Below, piece by piece: positions 55,309 to 64,000 of a stretch of 64,000 nucleotides of DNA. The DNA is taken from NCBI GenBank assembly GCA_017592775.1, contig JAGFNJ010000002.1, forward strand, positions 124,001 to 188,000, read 5' to 3'. Position 1 is the stretch's first letter; every line of letters starts with the position of its first letter. The translations under genes were made by a program, and so were the position numbers. Below the pieces are notes generated by a model. It worked only from the letters and a program-made list of their open reading frames with translations, searched no databases and was not told the origin of the DNA. This DNA is from Candidatus Accumulibacter conexus (lineage in GTDB: Bacteria > Pseudomonadota > Gammaproteobacteria > Burkholderiales > Rhodocyclaceae).

Positions 55309-55719
55309 GGGACCGAACAGGTCCGAACACAGGCGCGTGCCACGTCCGAGCATCTGCCAGAACTTGGTCTTCGTCACGTGGAACAGCTCGCGCACCGCGA
55401 CCATCGCGTCGTCGAGCGGAATCGCTCGATGCCCGTGTACGGCGCGGTTGCCCAGTGTGTTGATCACCCGCGCCGTGCTCAACACCGCCTCGCCGGCGGC
55501 ATCCTTGAAACTCGGGTCGTGGATCAGCGCCGACAGGTTGTCCTGGTGCGGCAACTGCAGCGACGCATCGTGCTTTTAGGCCCAGCGCACCGCGAGTTCG
55601 AGCGCGCGCCGTGCCTGGAAGCACGCCGTGCGTGGATCGGCGTGCACGGTCGTCTCGGCCCGCACAGCGGATTCGAACACCGCCGCCCACTCGCCCTGCA
55701 GGAAAGCGAACTGGCTCAC
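55307..55719 (-). pseudogene. hsdR: Gutted type I restriction hsdR remnant (nonsense codon and internal fusion)
   Basis: Read from GTG 55719, the first 46 codons (SQFAFLQGEWAAVFESAVRA, then ARRALELAVRWA) match the DUF4145-type N-terminal domain of HsdR. A TAA at about 55578 sits where Tyr is normal (WA*KHD), after which the frame continues with [20 protein letters not shown] and [17 protein letters not shown]. After RELFHV it jumps to [16 protein letters not shown], a motif from the far helicase part, so several hundred residues are missing in between. It ends at the junction with the transglutaminase remnant. GTG overlaps the Fic stop in GTGA, the tight spacing of an intact restriction operon. 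Confidence 0.82.
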
Positions 55720-56882
55720 GCGGGCGCCTCCAGTTCGGCAGCGAGTTCCTCGACGTACTTGCGATAGCTGAACACGCGACCCCGCTGTCGGTTCGTGACT
55801 TCAGCCACGATGCCGATGCGCTCCAAGTGCGCCAGCGACTTGTTGACCGTCGCCGGCGTGAGCCGCGTGGCCTGGACCAGTGCCGCAGATGTGGCAATGG
55901 GCTGGCGCTGCAGCGCATGATGCACCGCCAGCGCCGACGCCGCCGCACGCCCGAGCCCGGCAATCCGGTCGCGATCCGCATTGACCAGCGCGAGCAACGC
56001 ATTCGCCGTCGACACGCCCTGCGTCGCGCTCGCCTCGATGCCCTCGGCGAAGAAGTCGAGCCAGCGCTCCCAGTCCCCGCGCAGGCGCACCTCGTTGAGC
56101 AGCTCGTAGTACAGCGCCCGATGGGTCTTGAAGAACAGACTGGGATACAGCATCGGCTCACGCAGTACGCCGTCGGCCACCAACTGCAAGACGATCAGCA
56201 GCCGCCCGAGGCGCCCGTTGCCGTCGAGAAACGGGTGGATGGTCTCGAACTGGACATGCGCCAGCGCCGCCTTGATCAGCGGCGGCACGGGCTCAGGGTC
56301 GTCGTTGAGGAAGCGCTCGAGCGCCGCCAGACAATCCGGCAGCGCATCGGCCGGCGGTGGCACGAAGGCCGCGTTGCCGGGCCGGGTGCCACCGATCCAG
56401 ACCTGCGAGCGGCGCACTTCACCCGGTGTCTTACCCCGGCCGCCGGGATGCGTCAGCAACACCTCGTGCATCTCGCACAGCAAGCGCGTGCACAGCGGCA
56501 GTCCGCCGCGCAGCTTCTCGAGGCCGCGTTCAAGCGCCGCCACGCAGCGGCTCACCTCGCGCGCGTCTTCCACCGGAACGCCCGGCTGCTCGTCGATCTC
56601 GTACAGCAAGAGGTCCGCCAGCGAGGACTGGGTGCCCTCGATCTGCGAGGACAGCACCGCCTCCTTGCGCACGAAACTGTAGAGTAGCAGCGCCGCGTTG
56701 GGCAACAGCGCCGTGACCGCGTCCAGCCGCCCGAGCGCCAGCAGCGCCGCGTCGAAGCGCCGCCGCAATGCGGCCGACCATACCAGCGGCGGCGCCGGCG
56801 GCAGCGGCGCCGGGACGAAGGCCTGGAACGGCTCGCCGGCAGTCGGGACGGTGACGTAGCGGCCTGCAGCGGGTCGGTGCAT
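55716..56882 (-). CDS. Fic-family AMP-transferase with N-terminal inhibitory helix
   Basis: This 388-residue protein appears intact. The Fic motif HPFLDGNGRLGR (His216 to Arg227) is complete. An inhibitory motif S78-SQI-E82-G83 in LSSQIEGTQSS precedes it, so this is a class II (self-inhibited) Fic protein. A DUF4172-like N-terminal region and a winged-helix-like C-terminus (TPATVNKSLAHLERIGIVAE) flank the core. Fic enzymes transfer AMP from ATP to protein side chains. Genes of this type are often found inside type I restriction loci, which agrees with the downstream hsdR remnant. A promoter is seen at 56915-56944. Confidence 0.92.
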   Translation of the reverse strand: MHRPAAGRYVTVPTAGEPFQAFVPAPLPPAPPLVWSAALRRRFDAALLALGRLDAVTALLPNAALLLYSFVRKEAVLSSQIEGTQSSLADLLLYEIDEQPGVPVEDAREVSRCVAALERGLEKLRGGLPLCTRLLCEMHEVLLTHPGGRGKTPGEVRRSQVWIGGTRPGNAAFVPPPADALPDCLAALERFLNDDPEPVPPLIKAALAHVQFETIHPFLDGNGRLGRLLIVLQLVADGVLREPMLYPSLFFKTHRALYYELLNEVRLRGDWERWLDFFAEGIEASATQGVSTANALLALVNADRDRIAGLGRAAASALAVHHALQRQPIATSAALVQATRLTPATVNKSLAHLERIGIVAEVTNRQRGRVFSYRKYVEELAAELEAPA

Positions 56883-56914
56883 CGGACGGGAAACCTATAA
56901 CAAGACTCGGCGTA

Positions 56915-56944
56915 ATTTTAGGTTAGGCCGCTAACGTAAATCAA
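56915..56944 (-). promoter_or_regulatory. Sigma-70-like promoter of the fic gene
   Basis: On the minus strand TTGATT (56944-56939) and TAAAAT (56920-56915) are 18 bases apart and match the consensus 4/6 and 5/6. The start codon at 56882 is about 33 bases after the -10. The area is visibly more AT-rich than its surroundings. Confidence 0.5.
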
Positions 56945-57316
56945 TGGTCGGACTTGTTTTTGGGTGGGGCGCCCGACCGGGGTCGTCGAATCGGAGCGGA
57001 ATTGCTCGGGGATTGCAACCAGCGACCCGGCTGTCACAGTGGCGTGAGGCCCGGAATCCGGACTGGAACGGCGCCGCTCCTCGCGACTCCTTGACGTTTC
57101 AGGCGCGGGCGAGCCTTGTTCCTGTCGGAAACAACGAAAGGCAACGAGACAAAGAGCCAGCCTCGAGCAGCTTGAGAAAGGCAGGAAGTCCCCGTCACCG
57201 GTCGCGCGCGGCGCGACACGGTCCGGTCGCCGCACCGACCACTCGCCGGATCGCCCGCTCGCCTGGCGGACAGACTCCAGGCGAGCGGCGACGGGCTTTG
57301 TGAATCAAGTGTACGG
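56945..57316. other. Intergenic stretch between fic and leuB
   Basis: No gene is evident. A perfect inverted repeat, GCTCGCCTGG at 57257-57266 and CCAGGCGAGC at 57277-57286, lies 31 bases after the leuB stop and may end its transcript, although no U-tract follows on the minus strand. The rest has no recognisable element. Confidence 0.45.
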
Positions 57317-58378
57317 TCACCGCAACCGGGCGATGATCTCGTCGGCCATGGCGGTCGTGCCCAGGCTGCCACCGAGGTCGGCGGTGCGGGCTCCGGCGGT
57401 GATGGTGGCGTCTACGGCCTGCTCGATGGCGGCGGCTTCGGCCTCGAGTCCCAGCGAGTGGCGCAGCAGCATGGCCGTGGACAGGATCATGCCGACCGGG
57501 TTGGCGATGCCTTTGCCGGCGATGTCCGGGGCCGAACCGTGGATCGGCTCGTAGAGGCCGACACGGCCCTGGCCGAGGCTGGCGGAGGGCAGCATGCCCA
57601 TCGAGCCGGCGAGCACCGACGCCTCATCGGTGAGGATGTCGCCGAACATGTTTTCCGTCACCACGACGTCCATCGAGGCGGGACCGGTGATCAGGCGCAT
57701 GGCGGCGGTATCGACGAGGACGTGTTCGAGCGCGATCTCCGGGTTCGCCGCGCCGATCGCGCTCGCGATCTGGCGCCACAGGCGCGAGGACTCGAGCACG
57801 TTGGCCTTGTCGACCGAGGTGACCTTGCGCTGCCGGCCCTTGGCGAGTTCGAAGGCCAGTTCCACCACCCGGCGAATCTCGTAGTCGTAATACTCGAGGG
57901 TGTCGACGGCGCGCTCGCGGCCGTCCTTGACGTCACGGCCCTTCGGCCAGCCGAAGTAGAGGCCGCCGGTCAGCTCGCGGATGACGAGGATGTCGACCCC
58001 GCGCAGCTTTTCCGGCTTCAGCGGCGATGAATCGATCAGCGCCGGGTGCACCTTGACCGGCCGCAGGTTGGCGAAGACGCCGAGCCCCTTGCGCAGGGCG
58101 AGAAGGCCGCGCTCGGGGCGATCCTTCGCATTCGGATCATCCCATTTCGGCCCGCCGACGGCACCGAGCAGGACGGCATCGGCGGCCTGGCAATCGGCCA
58201 GCGTCTCGTCGGTCAGCGACGAGCCGAAGCGGTCGATCGAACAGCCGCCCATCAGGCATTCCTGGTATTCCCACTGGTGCCGGTGGCTGTTGGCAACCGC
58301 ATCGAGAACGCGAACAGCCTCGCGGACGACTTCCGGACCGATTCCGTCACCGGGGAGCAAGACGATTTTTGCTTTCAT
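57317..58378 (-). CDS. leuB: 3-isopropylmalate dehydrogenase
   Basis: This 353-residue NAD-dependent enzyme oxidises and decarboxylates 3-isopropylmalate in leucine synthesis. It has [12 protein letters not shown]-like [20 protein letters not shown], the substrate motif RPVKVHP with nearby arginines ([17 protein letters not shown]), and the metal/NAD part [20 protein letters not shown] and [20 protein letters not shown]. The length is normal. It is the last gene of the leuC-leuD-cimA-leuB unit, 67 bases after cimA. Confidence 0.96.
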   Translation of the reverse strand: MKAKIVLLPGDGIGPEVVREAVRVLDAVANSHRHQWEYQECLMGGCSIDRFGSSLTDETLADCQAADAVLLGAVGGPKWDDPNAKDRPERGLLALRKGLGVFANLRPVKVHPALIDSSPLKPEKLRGVDILVIRELTGGLYFGWPKGRDVKDGRERAVDTLEYYDYEIRRVVELAFELAKGRQRKVTSVDKANVLESSRLWRQIASAIGAANPEIALEHVLVDTAAMRLITGPASMDVVVTENMFGDILTDEASVLAGSMGMLPSASLGQGRVGLYEPIHGSAPDIAGKGIANPVGMILSTAMLLRHSLGLEAEAAAIEQAVDATITAGARTADLGGSLGTTAMADEIIARLR

Positions 58379-58445
58379 GATTCTTCCATTTCACGGAGGC
58401 GCAGCGGCGCTGCGCCGGGACACGACCGTTCTGCCGGCAGCGCGC

Positions 58446-60005
58446 TCATTGCGCCACGGACAGCCCGTACTCGACTGCATCGACCAGCGCCTGCCACGAC
58501 GCCTCGATGATGTTGGCGCTGGCGCCGACGGTACTCCATACCTTGTTGGCACTGCGGGTGTCGATCAGGACGCGGGTGATCGCCTGCGTACCGCCGCGAC
58601 CATCGAGGATGCGCACCTTGTAATCGGCGAGGTGAAAGGCGGCGATCTCCGGGTAGTGCCCCATCAGCGCCTTGCGCAGGGCGATGTCGAGGGCGTTCAC
58701 CGGGCCGTTGCCCTCGGCGGCGGTGTGCAGCACCTCGCCGTTCACCTTCACCTTGACCATCGCCTCGGCGAAGATGCCGCGACCCTGGCGGTGCTCGACA
58801 TTCACCAGGAAATCGACCAGTTCGAACGGCGGCGCGTAGTCCGGCTGCTGCCGCTTGAGCATCATGGCGACCGATGCCTCGGCGGCCTCGAAGGAGAAAC
58901 CGCGTGCCTCGAGTTCCTTGACGTCGTTGAGCACCCCGACCAGGTCGTCGACACTGCCGACGTCGACACCGTGCTCCTCGGCCTTGCTGAGGATGTTGGC
59001 GCGCCCCGAAAGCGCCGAGACGACCACCCGCATGCGGTTGCCGACGCGCTCCGGGGCGACGTGCTGGTACGACTGCTCCGAGCGCCGCATCGCTGCCACG
59101 TGCACGCCGCCCTTGTGCGCGAAGGCACTCCGGCCGACGTACGGCAGGTGGTCGTTGGGCGTGATGTTGGCCACCTCGTCGACGACGTGCGACAGCTCGT
59201 ACAGCTTCTGCAGGCGGCCCTCCGGCAGGCAGCGGCGCCCCATCTTGAGTTCCAGGTTGGCCATCACCGAGCACAGGTTGGCGTTGCCGCAGCGTTCGCC
59301 GACGCCGTTGATCGTCCCCTGCACCTGCACCGCACCCTGCCGCACGGCGACCAGCGCGTTGATCACCGCGCAGTCGCCGTCGTTGTGGGTGTGGATGCCG
59401 AACGGGTGGCGGATCGAGTCCTTCAGTTCACGGATGGTGTTGTCGACCTCCCACGGCATGCTGCCGCCGTTGGTGTCGCAGAGGACTACGGTCTCGGCGC
59501 CACCGCGAATGGCGGCCTGCAGCGTGGCCACGGCATAGAGCGGATCGGCCCGGTAGCCGTCGAAGAAGTGCTCGGCGTCATAGATGACGCGGCGGCCGGC
59601 AGCGCGCAGGTAGGCGACCGACTGCTCGATGATGCGCAGGTTGTCATCCAGGGTGGTGAGCAGGACGTCGGTGACGTGCAGCGTCCAGGTCTTGCCGAAG
59701 ATCGTGCACACCTGGGTACGCGCATCGAGCAGCGCCTGGATGTTGGCATCCTCATCGGGGCCGCCCTTGACCCGGCAGGTGGAACCGAAGGCCGTGATCA
59801 GCGCCGTCTGCCACTCGATGTCGCGGGCGCGCTCGAAGAACTCGGCATCCTCGGGATTGGATCCGGGCCAGCCGCCTTCGATGAAGGCGACGCCGAGATC
59901 GTCCAACCGCTGTGCGAGGCGGATCTTGCTGTGGCCGGAAAGGGAGAAACCCTCGCTCTGGGTTCCGTCGCGCAGGGTGGTGTCGTAGATCTGGACGGCT
60001 GGCAT
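58446..60005 (-). CDS. cimA: (R)-citramalate synthase
   Basis: This 519-residue enzyme of the LeuA/homocitrate synthase superfamily is not LeuA: the N-terminus MPAVQIYDTTLRDGTQSEGF, TIFGKTWTLHVTDVLLTTL and FFDGYRADPLYAVATLQAA are of the CimA type. The HxH metal site is in GIHTHNDGDCAVINALVAV. The C-terminal allosteric domain (ADYKVRILDGRGGTQAITRV) is present. It condenses pyruvate and acetyl-CoA to citramalate, feeding isoleucine synthesis via LeuCD and LeuB. It starts 4 bases after leuD. Placement inside the leu cluster fits sharing of the downstream enzymes. Confidence 0.9.
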   Translation of the reverse strand: MPAVQIYDTTLRDGTQSEGFSLSGHSKIRLAQRLDDLGVAFIEGGWPGSNPEDAEFFERARDIEWQTALITAFGSTCRVKGGPDEDANIQALLDARTQVCTIFGKTWTLHVTDVLLTTLDDNLRIIEQSVAYLRAAGRRVIYDAEHFFDGYRADPLYAVATLQAAIRGGAETVVLCDTNGGSMPWEVDNTIRELKDSIRHPFGIHTHNDGDCAVINALVAVRQGAVQVQGTINGVGERCGNANLCSVMANLELKMGRRCLPEGRLQKLYELSHVVDEVANITPNDHLPYVGRSAFAHKGGVHVAAMRRSEQSYQHVAPERVGNRMRVVVSALSGRANILSKAEEHGVDVGSVDDLVGVLNDVKELEARGFSFEAAEASVAMMLKRQQPDYAPPFELVDFLVNVEHRQGRGIFAEAMVKVKVNGEVLHTAAEGNGPVNALDIALRKALMGHYPEIAAFHLADYKVRILDGRGGTQAITRVLIDTRSANKVWSTVGASANIIEASWQALVDAVEYGLSVAQ

Positions 60006-60009
60006 CGGT

Positions 60010-60591
60010 CTAGCTCCGGGCCTCGAAGGCGGCGATCTCGGTCTCGAAGCTCAGGATGTAACCCAGCTCGTCGACACCGTTGAGGAGACAGGTCTTGTTG
60101 AACGGGTCGATCGGAAAAGTCACCGATCCACCCGGGAAGGAAAGCGTCTGCGACGCCAGGTCGAGGCTCAACTCGACCTCCGGCCGCGCACGCAGCAGCG
60201 CCAGCAGCGCCTGCTGGGTCGCTGCATCGACGACGATCGGCAGCAGCCCGTTCTTCAGCGCATTGCTGCGGAAGATGTCGGCGAACGAGGTGCTGATGAC
60301 GGCGCGAAAACCGAAGCCGGTCAGCGCCCACGGCGCGTGCTCGCGCGAAGAGCCGCAACCGAAGTTGTCGCCGGCGAGCAGGATGCGACAGCCCGCCGCC
60401 TGCGGCTGGTTGAGGACGAAATCGGGCTTCGGCGAGCCATCTCCCTGGTAGCGCCAGTCGGCGAAGAGGTTGTCGCCCATTCCCGCCTTGTCGGTCGCCT
60501 TCAGGAAACGGGCGGGGATGATCTGGTCGGTGTCGATGTCGTTGACCGGCAGCACGACGACGCGCGACGTCAGCGAAGTGAACTGGGCCAT
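60010..60591 (-). CDS. leuD: 3-isopropylmalate dehydratase small subunit
   Basis: This protein has 193 residues from ATG 60591 ([20 protein letters not shown]), one base after the leuC stop, so translation is probably coupled. The family motifs [32 protein letters not shown] and [15 protein letters not shown] are present. With LeuC it isomerises 2- to 3-isopropylmalate and also acts on citramalate. Confidence 0.96.
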   Translation of the reverse strand: MAQFTSLTSRVVVLPVNDIDTDQIIPARFLKATDKAGMGDNLFADWRYQGDGSPKPDFVLNQPQAAGCRILLAGDNFGCGSSREHAPWALTGFGFRAVISTSFADIFRSNALKNGLLPIVVDAATQQALLALLRARPEVELSLDLASQTLSFPGGSVTFPIDPFNKTCLLNGVDELGYILSFETEIAAFEARS

Positions 60592-60592
60592 C

Positions 60593-62002
60593 CTAGCGGT
60601 CTCCTGCGAAACGGCGCGGGTCGGCGACGACACCGGCGACGGCGCTGGCGGCGGCGGTCAGCGGCGAGGCGAGGAAGGTGCGGCCGCCCTGCCCCTGGCG
60701 ACCTTCGAAATTGCGGTTGCTGGTGCTGACGGCGTACTGGCCGGGCTGCAACTGGTCGCCGTTCATGGCGATGCACATGCTGCACCCGGGTTCGCGCCAT
60801 TCGGCGCCGGCCGCGCGGAACACCTCGTCGAGACCTTCGGCCTCGGCCTGCTGCTTGATCACCTGCGAACCCGGGACGACCAGCAGCCGGACGTTGCCGG
60901 CGACCTTGCGGCCGCGCAACAGCGACGCCGCCTCGCGCAGGTCGGAAATGCGCGAGTTGGTGCAACTGCCGATGAAGACGACATCGACCTTCTGCCCAAG
61001 CACCGCCTGCCCGGGCTGCAGCCCCATGTAGCGCAGCGCCTTGTCGAGCGCCGACTTCTGGTTGGCGTCGGCGATGCTGGCAGGATCTGGGATGCGACCG
61101 CTGATGGCCATTCCCATGCCCGGGTTGGTACCGAAGGTGATCATCGGTTCGAGCGCCGAGGCATCCAGGCTGAGGTGATGATCGTAGACCGCGTCCGCGT
61201 CACTGGCGAGGGTTCGCCAGCGGGCGACGGCCGCGTCCCACGCCGCCCCGCTCGGGGCGTGCGCGCGCCCGGCAAGGTAGTCGAAGGTGGTGTCGTCGGG
61301 AGCGATCATGCCGGCGCGCGCGCCGGCCTCGATCGACATGTTGCACACCGTCATCCGCTGTTCCATCGTCAGCCCGCGGATGGCGGCGCCGGTATACTCG
61401 AAGACGTGGCCAGTGCCACCGCCGACGCCGATGCGCGCGATCAGCGCCAGGATCAGGTCCTTCGCCGAGACGCCGGCGGGCAGGCTGCCATCGACCCGTA
61501 CCTCGCAGGTTCGCGGCCGTGTCTGCAGCAGGCACTGGCTGGCGAGGACATGCTCGACCTCGCTCGTGCCGATGCCGAAGGCCAGCGCGCCGAAGGCGCC
61601 GTGCGTCGCGGTGTGGCTGTCACCACAGACGATCGTCATGCCGGGCTGCGTCAGCCCGAGTTCCGGCCCGATGACATGGACGATGCCGCGATGGGCACTG
61701 GCCATGCCATGCAGGGTGATGCCGAACTCGGCGGCATTGGTCTCCATCTGCCGGATCTGCGCCGCCGCCAGCGGGTCGGCGATCGGCACGTGCAGCGGCG
61801 TCGTCGGAATCGAATGATCCATCGTCGCGACGGTCCGCTCGGGACGACGCACCTGCAGCCCGCGCTGGCGCAGGCCGCTGAAGGCCTGCGGCGAGGTCAC
61901 CTCGTGCACGAGGTGCAGGTCGATGTACAGGATGGCCGGTGAATCGGGTCGTTCGGCAACGACGTGCGACTCCCAAACCTTTTCGAAGAGTGTTTTCGGC
62001 AT
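60593..62002 (-). CDS. leuC: 3-isopropylmalate dehydratase large subunit
   Basis: This protein has 469 residues from ATG 62002. It is an aconitase-family protein with the three cluster cysteines in [13 protein letters not shown] and [13 protein letters not shown], plus [20 protein letters not shown]. It binds a [4Fe-4S] cluster that serves as the catalytic site. It is the first gene of the leuC-leuD-cimA-leuB unit, and the region upstream is gene-free for 381 bases. Confidence 0.97.
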   Translation of the reverse strand: MPKTLFEKVWESHVVAERPDSPAILYIDLHLVHEVTSPQAFSGLRQRGLQVRRPERTVATMDHSIPTTPLHVPIADPLAAAQIRQMETNAAEFGITLHGMASAHRGIVHVIGPELGLTQPGMTIVCGDSHTATHGAFGALAFGIGTSEVEHVLASQCLLQTRPRTCEVRVDGSLPAGVSAKDLILALIARIGVGGGTGHVFEYTGAAIRGLTMEQRMTVCNMSIEAGARAGMIAPDDTTFDYLAGRAHAPSGAAWDAAVARWRTLASDADAVYDHHLSLDASALEPMITFGTNPGMGMAISGRIPDPASIADANQKSALDKALRYMGLQPGQAVLGQKVDVVFIGSCTNSRISDLREAASLLRGRKVAGNVRLLVVPGSQVIKQQAEAEGLDEVFRAAGAEWREPGCSMCIAMNGDQLQPGQYAVSTSNRNFEGRQGQGGRTFLASPLTAAASAVAGVVADPRRFAGDR

Positions 62003-62383
62003 GACCAGTCGGTGGCAGTGGGGTGAACCCTGATTCCCGGCAGGTTGCCGGAAATCATGGCGGGGGCGTCGACCGTCGTCTGGCTGGTCGCTGCTGCACC
62101 AGCGCGCGTGTCGGCGCGGATGCGGATTTTCCCATGCTTTGCCGATTGGCGATAGCCGGCAGTGCGGCGTCAACTGATTCGCTTCGCCCGCGCGTGCCGG
62201 AAGCGACACGGTGGGGCCTGCGCAAAAAATGTGGCGCGCCGTGCAGGACTGCCATGATGCCGGACGCCATGCCGGACGCCATCATTGATGATCATGGGGC
62301 AGAGCATGCAGGCGTCCTTGCTCTCACGCTGCCAGGCTGCTAGGCTCTCAAGCACATAGGTGCTTGTGCGGCGAGGTGAAAAC
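62003..62383. other. Divergent control region between leuC and the hydrolase gene
   Basis: No gene was found. The 12-base unit ATGCCGGACGCC occurs twice in tandem at 62257-62280, followed by an ATCATTGATGAT element. An inverted repeat CAAGCACATAGGTGCTTG lies at 62349-62366, 18 bases before the hydrolase start. No leucine-rich leader peptide or T-box is visible on the leuC side. Confidence 0.5.
62349..62366 (+). repeat. 18-base inverted repeat before the hydrolase gene
   Basis: CAAGCAC and GTGCTTG are perfect complements around ATAG. Its position just upstream of the Shine-Dalgarno (GAGGTG) suggests an operator or a short mRNA hairpin. Confidence 0.6.
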
Positions 62384-63127
62384 ATGTCGAACGAGGACAC
62401 TACCCGGGCACTGGACGCAGAGGGCAGCAGCGACGCCGGCGCCGGCAGTTGCCCGCGCCCAGGCGCGCAGCCGCCGCCGCGGCCGCCGGCGACGGTCATC
62501 CTGGTGCACGGTCTGTGGACGCCGTCGGTGGTCTGCAGCCTGCACGCCCACTGGCTGGCACAACGGGGCTACCGGACGCTGCGCTTCGGCTACCCGAGCG
62601 TGCGGCGGACGCTGGCGGAGAACGCCGAGAGCCTGCGCCGTTGCGTCGCTGCCACCGGCGCGAGCGACATCCACCTCGTCGGCCACAGCCTCGGCGGCCT
62701 GCTGATTCTCGAGATGCTGGGGCAGGCAGAGGCGCCGCGCGTGCAGCGGGTGGTGCTGCTCGGCACCCCCTGCCTGGGCAGCCACTGTGCGCAGCGGCTG
62801 GCGGCAGTGAAGGGAATGCCGGCCCTGCTCGGGCGATCGATCATGCAGTGGCTGGCGCGGCCGTCCGACGCGGCCGCACGGCGACCGACGACGGTCGCCG
62901 TCGGCGTCATCGCCGGCACGCGCAGCGTCGGCCTCGGCCGTATCGTGCCGGAGTTGCCGCAACCCAACGATGGCGTCGTGACGCTGGCGGAAACGCGGCT
63001 GCCCAACGCCAGCGATTTCCTCGCGCTGCCACTGGCGCACTCGCAGCTGCTCGCGTCGCGATCGTGTGCGCTGCAGATCGCCTCCTTCCTCGACAGCGGT
63101 CGTTTCCAGCATGCGCCGGCGCCGTAG
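62384..63127 (+). CDS. Alpha/beta hydrolase (lipase/esterase-like)
   Basis: This protein has 247 residues from ATG 62384 with GAGGTG upstream. It has an alpha/beta hydrolase fold: VILVHGLWTPSVVCSLHAHW (oxyanion strand), the nucleophile elbow GHSLGGLLILEML, and an acid/His part near PQPNDGVVTLAETRLPNASD with His in LPLAHSQLL. No signal peptide was found, so it is probably cytoplasmic. The N-terminal 40 residues are low complexity. The end overlaps the next gene by 17 bases, suggesting a two-gene operon. The substrate is unknown. Confidence 0.82.
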   Translation: MSNEDTTRALDAEGSSDAGAGSCPRPGAQPPPRPPATVILVHGLWTPSVVCSLHAHWLAQRGYRTLRFGYPSVRRTLAENAESLRRCVAATGASDIHLVGHSLGGLLILEMLGQAEAPRVQRVVLLGTPCLGSHCAQRLAAVKGMPALLGRSIMQWLARPSDAAARRPTTVAVGVIAGTRSVGLGRIVPELPQPNDGVVTLAETRLPNASDFLALPLAHSQLLASRSCALQIASFLDSGRFQHAPAP

Positions 63128-64000
63128 GGTTGCCCGGCTGCGGCGCGCAGCGGCCCTCCTGCTGACCGCCGGCCTGGCGGCCAGCCTCGCCGCCTGCAGC
63201 CAGATCGGCTACTACGGTCAGGCAGTCGGCGGCCACCTCGAGCTGATGCGGGCGAGGGTCCCGATCGACGAGCTGCTGCGCGCGCCGGCGACCGACCCCG
63301 ACCTGCGGCACCGGCTGGCCGAGGCGCAGTCGATCCGCGACTTCGCCAGCCGCGAACTCGGACTGCCGGACAACGGCAGCTACCGCGCCTACGCCGACCT
63401 CGGTCGCCCGTACGCCGTCTGGAACGTCTTCGCCGCGCCGGAACTGTCGCTGCAGGCGAAGGAGTGGTGCCTGCTGGTGGTCGGCTGCGTCAGCTATCGC
63501 GGCTACTACGACCGGCGCGCTGCCGAACGACTCGCCGCCGAGCTGCGCGACGAAGGATACGACACCTACGTCGGCAGCGTGCCGGCGTATTCGACCCTTG
63601 GCCATTTCGACGACCCGGTGCTCAACACCTTCCTTCGCCTGGGAACGCTGGCGGTCGCCCGCACGGTCTTTCACGAGCTGGCGCACCAGATCGCCTTCGT
63701 GCCGGGCGATACGCCGTTCAACGAGTCCTTCGCGACGGCGGTCGAGGAAGAGGGGCTGCGGCGCTGGCTGCGCACGCACGGCAGCAGCGAGCAGCGGGCC
63801 GCCGACAGCGCGCAGCGGCAACGGCGAGCCGCCCTGATGACGCTGCTGCAGAGCCATCGCGAGCGCTTCGCGGCGCTCTATGCGAGCGCGCTGCCGCTCG
63901 CCGAGAAGCGCGCTGCCAAGGCTGCCCTGTTCGCCGCGCTGAGAAGCGATCGCACCGCCTTGCTGGCAGCATGGGGTGGCCATGGCGGCGACGACCGCAG
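63111..64000 (+). CDS. Predicted lipoprotein aminopeptidase (COG4324-like), 3' end beyond the window
   Basis: The frame starts at ATG 63111 inside the previous gene and is open to the window end (296 residues). A signal peptide rich in Arg ends in a lipobox (GLAASLAACSQ), so the mature Cys would be lipid-modified. The sequence GYYGQAVGGHLELMRARVPI and a zinc-metallopeptidase motif HELAH in TVFHELAHQIAFVPGDTPFN, followed by ESFATAVEEEG, fit the predicted aminopeptidase family (PF10023 type). The HExxH-like motif and downstream Glu are where the family has its zinc site. The C-terminus is missing here. Confidence 0.8.
   Translation, partial: MRRRRRVARLRRAAALLLTAGLAASLAACSQIGYYGQAVGGHLELMRARVPIDELLRAPATDPDLRHRLAEAQSIRDFASRELGLPDNGSYRAYADLGRPYAVWNVFAAPELSLQAKEWCLLVVGCVSYRGYYDRRAAERLAAELRDEGYDTYVGSVPAYSTLGHFDDPVLNTFLRLGTLAVARTVFHELAHQIAFVPGDTPFNESFATAVEEEGLRRWLRTHGSSEQRAADSAQRQRRAALMTLLQSHRERFAALYASALPLAEKRAAKAALFAALRSDRTALLAAWGGHGGDDR

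Noticed and set aside
62170-62499. Minus-strand frame upstream of leuC as a leucine leader peptide
   Set aside because: No run of Leu codons and no attenuator hairpins; the frame is Arg/His-rich non-coding translation.

Overview
The window is high-GC DNA with gene content and operon order typical of a betaproteobacterium of the Rhodocyclales, most like 'Candidatus Accumulibacter' or a close relative. This is inferred from gene content, since no database search was possible. Pointers are a short mct-mcl-mch glyoxylate-assimilation cluster, a full FNR-boxed cbb3 oxidase locus, a PEP-CTERM protein with a sigma-54 promoter, a betaproteobacterial type IV pilin operon and cytochrome c'.

Layout. 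1-6.3 kb: a partial aldolase-family gene on the minus strand, a 1.3-kb gene-free stretch, a collapsed CoA-transferase pseudogene, then mct, mcl and mch. 6.3-15 kb: a secreted DUF3616 protein, a four-gene 2-oxoacid:acceptor oxidoreductase with its own NAD(P)H-type flavoprotein, and pyruvate phosphate dikinase preceded by a hairpin-U-tract element. 15-20.4 kb: tgt-yajC-secD-secF and a b561-type cytochrome. 20.4-27.4 kb: cytochrome c', DUF2322-like, zinc-ribbon membrane protein, purB, a GST, motAB, a Nudix hydrolase and a TonB-like protein. 27.7-36.2 kb (minus strand): ccoIS, ccoNOQP and ccoGH plus a DUF3149 microprotein, with two FNR-type sites and two terminators dividing them into units. 36.3-42 kb: ribF-ileS-lspA-fkpB-ispH. 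42-52.5 kb: a second TonB-like gene and the pilin operon pilE-fimT-pilV-pilW-pilX-pilY1. 52.6-53.6 kb: a PEP-CTERM von Willebrand A protein under a sigma-54 promoter. 53.9-55.7 kb: a gene graveyard (truncated tlpA, frameshifted transglutaminase, gutted hsdR). 55.7-56.9 kb: an intact Fic gene. 57.3-62 kb (minus strand): leuC-leuD-cimA-leuB. 62.4-64 kb: an alpha/beta hydrolase overlapping a lipoprotein aminopeptidase that runs off the window.

How it fits together. The carbon genes suggest a cell that moves C2-C5 CoA thioesters around: Mcl, Mch and Mct interconvert malyl-, methylmalyl- and mesaconyl-CoA; the oxidoreductase plus PPDK could link acetyl-CoA, pyruvate and PEP; CimA makes citramalate from pyruvate and acetyl-CoA. 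The cbb3 locus with FNR boxes fits alternating anaerobic and microaerobic life. The giant PilY1 and the PEP-CTERM protein fit surface attachment or flocs.

The most unusual element is PilY1 (2036 residues). Between its N-terminal vWA region and its C-terminal propeller region it carries a Gln/Thr-rich heptad stretch and then about 19 Trp/Cys repeats with 38 cysteines. No CRISPR array, tRNA, rRNA or insertion sequence was recognised.
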